64,000 nt of DNA from Planctomicrobium sp051466335 (GTDB lineage Bacteria; Planctomycetota; Planctomycetia; Planctomycetales; Planctomycetaceae), in the NCBI RefSeq assembly GCF_051466335.1, contig NZ_CP195793.1:310001-374000 (forward strand), read 5' to 3'. Shown piece by piece: positions 28,986 through 35,904 of the stretch. The notes beneath the pieces were generated by a model that searched no databases, had not been told where the DNA came from, and saw nothing but the letters and a program-made list of their open reading frames with translations. How positions within the stretch are numbered: the first letter of the stretch is position 1; each line of letters opens with the position of its first letter. The translations under genes were made by a program, and so were the position numbers.

Positions 28986-29030
28986 CAAGGCGATATGAGA
29001 CCAGTCCAGAATACCGTTCATTTGATTCTA

Positions 29031-29066
29031 GTTGTGGACTGTTTGCGGGAATGGATCTGTTGGAAT
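29031..29066 (+). repeat. Solo degenerate CRISPR repeat upstream of tracrRNA
   Basis: 36 nt, 30 identical to the array repeat (GTTGTGGACTG at the start, ATGGATCTGTTGGAAT at the end). It has no partner repeat within several kb. With wobble pairs it can pair with the anti-repeat at 29190-29225 at 33 of 36 positions. Two of its changes (positions 15 and 20) match the anti-repeat and create an unbroken GCGGGAA/UUCCCGC helix that the array repeat lacks. This suggests selection for pairing in cis. Confidence 0.75.
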
Positions 29067-29153
29067 TTCTGCTTTTGCCTTCTCGCTCCCGGTTCTTCCG
29101 AGGTTAGGAGAAGCTGGCAGTTGGTTGAACCCAGGGCGTCGCATCAATCTTGG

Positions 29154-29182
29154 TTGAAAAGATTTTCGCGAGGAGTTATCTT
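29154..29182 (+). promoter_or_regulatory. Candidate promoter of the short tracrRNA
   Basis: TTGAAA (29154-29159), a 17-base spacer and TATCTT (29177-29182). The predicted start (about 29189) falls exactly at the first base of the anti-repeat, as expected for a short tracrRNA. Confidence 0.5.
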
Positions 29183-29189
29183 GACATCC

Positions 29190-29312
29190 AGTCTAACAGA
29201 TCTGTTCCCGCGAGTTCTTCGCAACAAGACAGCTCTCTTCGGAGAGACTGATCGTAGGCACTGATCAACAACCACCGTAGCCCGCATGACCTGTGGCCTA
29301 CGGTTTTTTTTT
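29190..29312 (+). ncRNA. tracrRNA
   Basis: Trans-activating RNA for Cas9. The anti-repeat 29190-29225 (AGTCTAACAGATCTG to TTCGCAAC) is complementary to the array repeat at 27 of 36 positions, 33 counting wobbles, with a small internal loop at repeat positions 9-10. A stem GCTCTC-TTCG-GAGAGA follows at 29232-29247, then a linker and an intrinsic terminator, CCGTAG (29275-29280) with CTACGG (29298-29303), and a run of nine T. It is encoded opposite to cas9, upstream of its promoter. Confidence 0.92.
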
Positions 29313-29979
29313 ATTGACTTCAATGCTTTCTTACAGCTCCATTCTGTTTTTGTCCTCGCGATAACAAAGACTTCGGCCCCCTTTTTTATCCTGGACAACA
29401 GGACATCCATTAGTGACGGATGGACGAAATCATCCTCTTCGGCAAGCGGCAATTGAATTCTCCAATCCAGGGATTCACTCGCGATTACGACGAGAAGCTG
29501 CCACACATTGAGCGTGGGGATTTGCCACCGTTAGCTAAATTTTTTACCACCTTCTTCGCACTTAGTTCTGCCTAGCTGCCCCGCCGTTTTCTCGAAAATG
29601 CCAAGCGTCGGTGAACTCCTTTTTCCAGTCGATCCCCTGCGGGTTTTCTAGTTCCATGTGCAAAAACCCCATCGTTCAAACTGGTCTGCGGCTCGCTTAC
29701 CCATTCAGATTGCGCAAGGCCCTCTAGAACATTCGATCGGGGCTTCAAAACGTGACCACTCACGCCACTTGATTCGGGGAATGTGAAAAAACCTTCGAGA
29801 TGGTTTCTACTGAAACTGCGGCCGCTTCAACCAACGCTTTCGTCTTCAATAGGCGATTCCAGCGCGTTGATATACAGTGGCTTTCACGGAGGGTTTCAGT
29901 GGCCTCTGGAAGCTATTCGGCAAAACGCCAAGAGATACCGCCTTGCAGCAAGTTTGCCCAGCATTGAAAGGCGATACAG
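29313..29979. other. About 670 bases with no supported gene
   Basis: Between the tracrRNA terminator and the replication module. A minus-strand frame (29144-29506) would run into the tracrRNA and a plus frame (29783-30061) overlaps the next gene; neither resembles a known protein. Probably the joint between the CRISPR cargo and the element core. Confidence 0.45.
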
Positions 29980-30810
29980 ATGGCTCGGTTCGGTCAGGGG
30001 TTGGTTGCGGTCGACCTTCTCTCACTTCATGAAGAAGTATGGACATTGGTCACATTACTAGGAATTGTCCCAGCGGCAGGCACTGAGGATAAGTTCGAAA
30101 GGAATGTGAAGAACTCGGTAAACCGCTTGATCGTCATGATTCCAGAAGAGCCGCAATTGGCGAGCCTTTCCTTTCTGACTCGACAACATCTAGATAAAGT
30201 CAAAGAGACGCTTATTCAATGCCCAGATGATATGCTTAATACGCTGTCGGAACTGGCGGAACTCCTTCTTAAAGATGCGGCGAGAGAGCCATCCACACGT
30301 TCTGAGGCGGTGTCGAGACTACAACCAGAAACGGATTGGAAAAACGCCAGAGGCAACCAAGAGGCGGCTAGGGCGTGGTTGGACAAATACATCCCATCCC
30401 CTGATACGTTGGCATCGAATTCAAGCGATGAGGTGCGACCTTCCGCAGAATCTGGTAGTCCATCCAAGAGGAAAAGGAAGGAGGCAGGAAAACAGGTAAC
30501 CGACGCTCTATTTGTCTCAGCGCTGCTTCACCATCATCAATACCACGATGGAGGTTGCCAAAACTACACGCCGATCAGCGTTCGTCAATTGGCTGGAACT
30601 CTTGCAATTTCTCCAGCCACAATCACCAGGCGGTTCCAAAAATATTTTCCCGGTAAGGGAGACGAGGCAGGGTATGACGTCTACAAACGTCACTGCTGTT
30701 CTAAGAATCTTGCAATCGTCCTGAAGCATCTTGAGAACCCCGGAGAATTTTCACGGATACTGGCGAACCAGAACCAGTACGCTGATTCTCAGAATTCCGA
30801 TGATGAATGA
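29980..30810 (+). CDS. HTH-containing hypothetical protein of the island (276 aa)
   Basis: Not recognised as a named family. The N-terminal 100 residues look helical, the middle is charged and low-complexity (SGSPSKRKRKEAGKQ), and the C-terminal third has a helix-turn-helix-like segment (SVRQLAGTLAISPATITRRF), so it probably binds DNA. It is the first gene of the replication and integration module, 183 bases before the excisionase-like gene. The ATG has AAAGG about 8 bases upstream. It may regulate or initiate replication of the element. Confidence 0.6.
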   Translation: MARFGQGLVAVDLLSLHEEVWTLVTLLGIVPAAGTEDKFERNVKNSVNRLIVMIPEEPQLASLSFLTRQHLDKVKETLIQCPDDMLNTLSELAELLLKDAAREPSTRSEAVSRLQPETDWKNARGNQEAARAWLDKYIPSPDTLASNSSDEVRPSAESGSPSKRKRKEAGKQVTDALFVSALLHHHQYHDGGCQNYTPISVRQLAGTLAISPATITRRFQKYFPGKGDEAGYDVYKRHCCSKNLAIVLKHLENPGEFSRILANQNQYADSQNSDDE

Positions 30811-30993
30811 CCGGTGTTTCACTGTTTCACTGAAAAATGAAACGCCTTCCTACGGAGGATTTTGTTGTACAGCAGGAAGAAACCCTGCGATTCCGTGCTG
30901 TTTCATCGGCCAATGTCAAAAATCCTTGAAACACTGGCACTACTCCTGAGCAAGTCGCACTTCGCGATGAGCAAGAAAATCAGGAGGAAAACT

Positions 30994-31215
30994 GTGAGCA
31001 ATCAAGGCCAAACACTATCGCTGCGCCCCGTCGATGCAGCGAAATCGCTGGGGATATCGCCCCGCACGCTGTGGGCGTGGACGCAAGAGGGAATCATCCC
31101 CCACGTGAAAGTTGGAACCGGAAAGCGGCAACTGACACTGTATTCTGTTGCTTCACTGCAGCGATGGCTTGATGACCAGGCGAAGGGATCATGCGGGAAT
31201 GGGGGTGAAGCATGA
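30994..31215 (+). CDS. Excisionase-like / MerR-type HTH protein (73 aa)
   Basis: Small DNA-binding protein: LRPVDAAKSLGISPRTLWAW is a winged-helix (HTH_17, excisionase) signature, followed by TEGIIPHVKVG-like wing residues (TQEGIIPHVKVG) and SVASLQRWLDDQAKG. I chose GTG 30994 because AGGAGG stands 6 bases upstream; in-frame ATGs further up lack a site. The stop overlaps the next gene's ATG. It probably directs excision by the integrase or activates the module. Confidence 0.78.
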   Translation: MSNQGQTLSLRPVDAAKSLGISPRTLWAWTQEGIIPHVKVGTGKRQLTLYSVASLQRWLDDQAKGSCGNGGEA

Positions 31216-33611
31216 TTCCCTCTCCCGAGATGATTTTGGAGCAACTGGAGGGAGTCACCCAAATCGCTCGTGGGTGGAAGGCTTGCTGTCCAGCTCATGA
31301 TGACCGTAACCCTAGCTTGAGTGTCTCGATTGGTGAAGACGGTCGAATCCTCTTTAAGTGTTGGGCGGGCTGTGAAGCGCAAGCGATTTGTACCGCTTTG
31401 GGAATAAGTCTATCAGACCTATTTCCTAGTGAGTCGAAAACCGAACTTCCTGCGTCTCGGCGAACAAAGCCTCACAATACTGGGACAACATTCCAAACTC
31501 TCCAAGACGGAATCAAATATTTGGAGCAACGCCATGGAAGACGATTTGCAGATTGGAACTATTACGACAAAGATGGTCATCCGATTGGGGCTGTAGTCCG
31601 TTGGGACAATCCTGATGGAAAGAAAGATATCAGGCCAATCTCATTGGTTGACGGCGTCTGGAAATTAGTTGGCATGGCTGCGCCACGTCCTCTGTATTGC
31701 CTTCCGGAGGTCGCCGACGCAGATTGTGTACTTGTATGTGAAGGAGAGAAATCTACCGACGCGGTTCGTTCTTTAGGGTTCGTTGCAACTACATCGGTAC
31801 ACGGCAGTAATGCGGCGAAGAAAACTGACTGGTCGCCTCTAGCTGGCAAAGAGGTGATCATACTTCCGGATAATGACGAATCCGGAGAACGCTATGCAGA
31901 CGATGTGGCTAGTTTGCTGGGTAATTTGAAGCCTCCAGCGAGAATCAAAATCGCAAGGCTGCCAAACTTACCCATTAAGGGAGACGCTGCAGACTGGTTG
32001 GAGACAAACAAGGATCGATCACCTCAGGAGCTTCGCGAAGAGCTAAATGAACTTCTCGATGCTGCAGAGTTGGTTTCCCCTCCTGAAATAGATGTGAGGA
32101 TCTCGAGTGAATTGGAATTCCAACATTTCCCAGTCGAACTGCTCCCTGAACCGATTCGAAGCCTCGTGCTCGCTGGTGCGAACTCCATTGGGTGCGATCA
32201 AACTTATATTGCGCTTCCGGTTTTGACCGTGATCGCCACCGCGATCGGAACAACACGAAAGATACGGCTGAAACAGGGGTGGGATGCTCCATCAACGCTC
32301 TGGACCGCAGTGGTGGGAGAGTCTGGAACAGCAAAAACTCCGGCATTCAAACTTGCCTTGAAGCCGATGCGTGATAGGCAACAAATCGCACTGCAACGGC
32401 ACGCAGATGCGATGAAGGAATTCGATATCCAGCAGGAGTTCTACGAACGCGCTATAGCTGAGTGGAAGAAGAATAAAAGGAGTATCGAAAATCCTCCAAA
32501 GAAGCCAAAAGAACCAAGGGCAGAGCGTTGCCTCACACAAGACGCTACGGTTGAAGCGCTGGCCCCTTTGCTTCGTGACAATCCTCGCGGGATATTGATG
32601 GCGAGTGACGAACTTTCAGGCTGGTTCGGGTCGTTTGACAAGTATACCAGTGCGAAAGGTTCTGACTCAGCTCACTGGCTTTCGCTCTACAGCGGCGTAG
32701 GTATCACGATCGATCGTAAGTCTGGAAACCCGAAGACGATTGTGGTTCCAGACGCAGCTGTCAGTATCACCGGTGGTATTCAGCCAGGTATTCTTCGCAA
32801 GGCTCTGTCTCAGGAACATCGGGAATCCGGATTAGCTGCGCGGCTTATGCTCGCAAGTCCACCACGAATCCCCAAACGCTGGACTGACACTGAGATCGAT
32901 CCTGCTTTGGTAAAGAGCTATTCTGTGATAATCGACCGGATTTTTGACAAACTTCATCACGAATCGGATGAGGACGGTCGTCAGAGACCAGTCATCGTTG
33001 AGATGACCCCAGAAGCGAAAATTGCATGGGTCGAATATTATAATGCTCATGCTCGAGAACAGGCGGAATTGACGGGAGACCTTTCTGCGGCTTGGAGCAA
33101 GTTAGAGGAAGTACCGGCAAGACTAGCCCTGATTCTCCATTACGCCAGGTGGGCAGCGGATGATCCAACTTTAGCAGACTTGAGCAGGATTGACCGCGAG
33201 AGTATGGAATCGGGAATCCGGCTAAGTGAGTGGTTCAAATACGAAGCGAGGCGTGTCTATTCCCAGCTTGAAGAATCAGAATCAGATCGAGCAAGACGGC
33301 GGTTGGTTGATTGGATCCGGCGTAAGGGGGGGGTAGTTACAGCAAGAGATGTGGTGACTGGCTGCCGGTGGATCAAAACAGCAAGTGAAGCGGACGATGC
33401 TCTCAATGGATTCGTGCAAAATCATCGAGGACGATGGGAGAATTTGCCGGCTAAGCGGTCAGGTGGAAGACCAACAAGGCAGTTCATCCTACATATGTCA
33501 GCTGCGTCAGCGTCTGCACAATCGACTGTAAGCAATTTGTCAGAGAGTTCCGCTGACGCTGACAGCGTCACATCAATGAAAACGTCACGTCGGTCGGAGG
33601 TGACAATATGA
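31212..33611 (+). CDS. CHC2-type primase / Toprim / DUF3987 helicase-like replication protein (799 aa)
   Basis: Replication protein of mobile elements. An N-terminal zinc-finger primase region (CCPAHDDRNPSLSVS then FKCWAGCEAQAIC, about residues 24-57) is followed by a Toprim-like core (VLVCEGEKSTDAV; VIILPDNDESGERYADD) and a DUF3987 region with a Walker A (VVGESGTAKTPAF, about 365-377). ATGA overlaps tie it to both neighbours, so the excisionase-like gene, this gene and the next are one operon. It probably primes and unwinds the excised element. No phage structural gene accompanies it. Confidence 0.85.
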   Translation: MIPSPEMILEQLEGVTQIARGWKACCPAHDDRNPSLSVSIGEDGRILFKCWAGCEAQAICTALGISLSDLFPSESKTELPASRRTKPHNTGTTFQTLQDGIKYLEQRHGRRFADWNYYDKDGHPIGAVVRWDNPDGKKDIRPISLVDGVWKLVGMAAPRPLYCLPEVADADCVLVCEGEKSTDAVRSLGFVATTSVHGSNAAKKTDWSPLAGKEVIILPDNDESGERYADDVASLLGNLKPPARIKIARLPNLPIKGDAADWLETNKDRSPQELREELNELLDAAELVSPPEIDVRISSELEFQHFPVELLPEPIRSLVLAGANSIGCDQTYIALPVLTVIATAIGTTRKIRLKQGWDAPSTLWTAVVGESGTAKTPAFKLALKPMRDRQQIALQRHADAMKEFDIQQEFYERAIAEWKKNKRSIENPPKKPKEPRAERCLTQDATVEALAPLLRDNPRGILMASDELSGWFGSFDKYTSAKGSDSAHWLSLYSGVGITIDRKSGNPKTIVVPDAAVSITGGIQPGILRKALSQEHRESGLAARLMLASPPRIPKRWTDTEIDPALVKSYSVIIDRIFDKLHHESDEDGRQRPVIVEMTPEAKIAWVEYYNAHAREQAELTGDLSAAWSKLEEVPARLALILHYARWAADDPTLADLSRIDRESMESGIRLSEWFKYEARRVYSQLEESESDRARRRLVDWIRRKGGVVTARDVVTGCRWIKTASEADDALNGFVQNHRGRWENLPAKRSGGRPTRQFILHMSAASASAQSTVSNLSESSADADSVTSMKTSRRSEVTI

Positions 33612-33976
33612 CATTGAGTGAGCTGTTCTGTCGTTGTGAAGATTACGGAATTCGTCTTAGCCCCGTCGGGAAAAGTGGGATCAAAGTTGATTCACCAGAA
33701 GGTGCACTCACACCTCAACTCTTGAGCGACCTAAAGGAAAGGAAATTGAAGATTCGGGCACTCATTCCATTTGGTTGGCCCAGCGACGTCCCACTTCCCA
33801 AGTGGTGGCCTGAGGTAGCAGAATCCTTCCAAGTAGGTGTCTTGAAATCAGCCCGAAAAGAGTCCTGTTTCGGATGCGAATTCCAAGTTTCGGTTGAGTG
33901 GCGATCACCTGAAGGTTGGCTGTGGTCTTGTCCCTCGTGCGGACTCACAACTGGTCATTATCCAGTGGTGGGTTAA
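33608..33976 (+). CDS. TubC-like N-terminal domain and zinc-ribbon small protein (122 aa)
   Basis: The first 55 residues (LSELFCRCEDYGIRLSPVG; LTPQLLSDLKERKLKIRALI) resemble the TubC docking-domain fold often found beside element-encoded primases. The C-terminal half has CFGCEF and CPSCGL, a probable zinc ribbon. It overlaps the primase gene by ATGA. Likely a primase accessory or DNA-binding factor; the function is inferred from context. Confidence 0.65.
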   Translation: MTLSELFCRCEDYGIRLSPVGKSGIKVDSPEGALTPQLLSDLKERKLKIRALIPFGWPSDVPLPKWWPEVAESFQVGVLKSARKESCFGCEFQVSVEWRSPEGWLWSCPSCGLTTGHYPVVG

Positions 33977-34203
33977 AGATGAAACCAAGAAGCGCTGAAG
34001 TCGTTGAGTCAGCCTTGGGGATTCAACGACTTCTGCTTCTCGGGTGAGATGCAATCTGCTTAATTGAAGATTGAATTGATCCCAAAGAACCAGCCAATCG
34101 GAACATTCTGACAATCACCCTCACATTCTGAACAGCTATCCACTGAATTCGGAATAAAATTCGGAACGTGAAATTACCTAGATTAAATAGGAGACGTTGA
34201 CAC

Positions 34204-35502
34204 ATGGCATCTTTGAATCGGGAGAAGTCCGGCAGTTTCCGCATCCAATGGAAGGACAGCGGTGGAGCGCGTACACTTCGCATCGGCAAAATCCCCAAGA
34301 AAACCGCTGAGCATCTGCTTATGAAGATCGAGTGTCTGATTTCGGCAAAGGCATCTGGAATGCCGTTGGATCAAGAAACATCTCGATGGCTGGCAGCGAT
34401 TGATACCAATCTTGAAGACCGACTGTTCCGAGTAGAGTTAATTTCAACTAAACGGAAGGCTCCGGAATCGATTCGACTGGGAACGTTCCTGCTGGCTTAC
34501 ATTGCTGGTAGAAATGATCTTAAACAGTCAACGAAGGTGGTTCTCGCGCAAGTCATCCGCGACCTGTTATCAAATCTTGGGGAGAACAGGGACATCAGAT
34601 CTATCCATACAGGTGATGCGGAAGATTTTAAGCAGTGGCTGATTGGTCGTGGACTGGCGTCAACAACCATCCACAAACGACTCCAGAATGCGCGTTCTTT
34701 CTTCCTTGCAATGCAAAGGAGAAAACTGATCGAAGAAAACCCTTTCGAGGGCGTGTCAATGGCTGCTTCGGGCGTTCGAGATCGTCAGAGGTTCATTAGA
34801 CGGGATGAGTTTTTTCAACTGATGGATGCGTGTCCAAATCATCACTGGAGAACGATCGTAGCACTGTGTCGGTACGGGGGACTTCGCTGCCCAACCGAGG
34901 TACTCTCACTTCGCTTGGATGACATCAATTGGGAAACCGGTCGAATGTCGGTCTCGGCTCCCAAAATGGAGCGTCATAGCGAGAAAGCCGTCCGCACTGT
35001 TCCACTGTTCCCGGAACTCAAGCCATTCTTAGAGGAGTCCTTCGAGCTGGCAACTGACGGCGCGGTTTACGTCGTGGATGAACGATTCCGAAAAGCAGCC
35101 CAAGGCCCGAATGGCTGGCTGAACGCCAATCTTCGAACCACTTTCCTGAAAATCATCAAACGTGCGGGGCTTGTCCCGTGGCCACGTCCCTTCCAAAATC
35201 TGAGGTCGAGTCGGGAAACGGAACTGGTTGAGCAATTTCCGATACAGGTCGTCACAGACTGGCTGGGAAACTCGCCAAAAATCGCGATGAAGCATTATTT
35301 GCAGACTACGGATGCACACTTTGAAAAAGCGACGCAAAATCCGACGACGCATATTGCCGAAACCAGCCGCACTGACTCGCAATTGCCAATGCCATCAAAA
35401 GCAAAAACCCCGGTGGTGCCGGGGTTTGCGACGAATTGCGAAATTCTGCGAATTCGAAAAGTAGCGGTGGAGGGATTCGAACCCCCGACACGCGGATTAT
35501 GA
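34204..35502 (+). CDS. Tyrosine recombinase / integrase of the island (432 aa)
   Basis: Site-specific recombinase. Catalytic features: Arg228 in YGGLRCPTEVLSLRLDDINW, the box NLRSSRETELVEQFP (Asn replaces the usual His, common in planctomycete integrases), WLGNSPK and the nucleophile Tyr365 in MKHYLQTTD. The N-terminal part has a core-binding domain (LASTTIHKRLQNARSFFLAM). It ends beside the right attachment repeat. The last 35 residues are translated across the tRNA terminator and the antisense of the tRNA (EGFEPPTRGL), so they are probably not conserved function; the native end may differ after excision. A 227-base gap separates it from the preceding gene. Confidence 0.93.
   Translation: MASLNREKSGSFRIQWKDSGGARTLRIGKIPKKTAEHLLMKIECLISAKASGMPLDQETSRWLAAIDTNLEDRLFRVELISTKRKAPESIRLGTFLLAYIAGRNDLKQSTKVVLAQVIRDLLSNLGENRDIRSIHTGDAEDFKQWLIGRGLASTTIHKRLQNARSFFLAMQRRKLIEENPFEGVSMAASGVRDRQRFIRRDEFFQLMDACPNHHWRTIVALCRYGGLRCPTEVLSLRLDDINWETGRMSVSAPKMERHSEKAVRTVPLFPELKPFLEESFELATDGAVYVVDERFRKAAQGPNGWLNANLRTTFLKIIKRAGLVPWPRPFQNLRSSRETELVEQFPIQVVTDWLGNSPKIAMKHYLQTTDAHFEKATQNPTTHIAETSRTDSQLPMPSKAKTPVVPGFATNCEILRIRKVAVEGFEPPTRGL
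35404..35427 (-). terminator. Intrinsic terminator of the tRNA gene
   Basis: Minus strand: AAACCCCGG (35427-35419), loop CACCA, CCGGGGTTT (35413-35405) and further T. It lies 35 bases after the tRNA 3' end and inside the plus-strand integrase frame. A second copy stands at 20307-20329. Confidence 0.7.
35447..35486 (+). repeat. Right attachment repeat (attR), 40 bp
   Basis: Identical to 20349-20388. It includes the 3' 25 bases of the complete tRNA gene and 15 bases beyond. Integration here keeps the tRNA functional. It overlaps the 3' end of the integrase frame. Confidence 0.88.
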
Positions 35503-35535
35503 TTCCGCTGCTCTAACCGACTGAGCTACACCGCC
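35462..35535 (-). tRNA. tRNA with CAT anticodon (elongator Met, or Ile2)
   Basis: Folds as a standard cloverleaf of 74 nt: acceptor GGCGGTG with CACCGCT, D-arm GCTC/GAGC, anticodon stem GCGGA/TCCGC with loop ATCATAA (anticodon CAT), T-arm GGGGG/CCCTC with TTCGAAT. CCA is not encoded. It lacks the three G-C pairs of an initiator. Met and lysidine-modified Ile2 cannot be told apart by eye. It is the integration site of the CRISPR-bearing island. Confidence 0.93.
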
Positions 35536-35904
35536 AACTTGAACGATTCTATCAGCACTTTTGCCCCGTCCAATTCAGATATTTTCTAAAAATGACGGTC
35601 CTCCAGTGCTGACCCTCCCGGCGATTGCTCGCTGAGGGGAGGAGCAGTATGGCGTACTCCGATTCGATTGGCAAGTTTTCCGGCAAGATTCCCTGACCTC
35701 TTTTCTTAAGTCCGGGGAACCCTACGCGGACTCGCCCGAATGCGATACGATTTCGGTTGTTCCACCCGTTCTCCAGTGTTGTTCTGGAAGTGGTTTTGCA
35801 CATTTTTGCAGGTGATTACCGATCGTTTCTTCACGAACTGTCGCCTCACCCGCAAAATAACCATGAAAAATGGTCCTGCTGTCTCTTCAGCCGAGTATTC
35901 GCCG

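Larger units (their letters stand above)
20349..35486. mobile_element. tRNA-integrated genomic island carrying a type II-C CRISPR-Cas9 system
   Basis: Bounded by 40-bp direct repeats that include the 3' end of a tRNA gene. The right half holds a tyrosine integrase abutting the right repeat, an excisionase-like HTH protein, a CHC2/Toprim/DUF3987 primase-helicase and two small accessory proteins. The left half holds a complete CRISPR-Cas9 locus. No capsid, terminase or conjugation gene is visible, so it is an integrative (possibly mobilisable or satellite-like) element rather than a prophage. Size about 15.1 kb. Confidence 0.8.

Noticed and set aside
29144..29506. A 120-residue minus-strand frame over the tracrRNA
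   Set aside because: It covers the anti-repeat and terminator of a well-supported RNA and has no known similarity or ribosome site.
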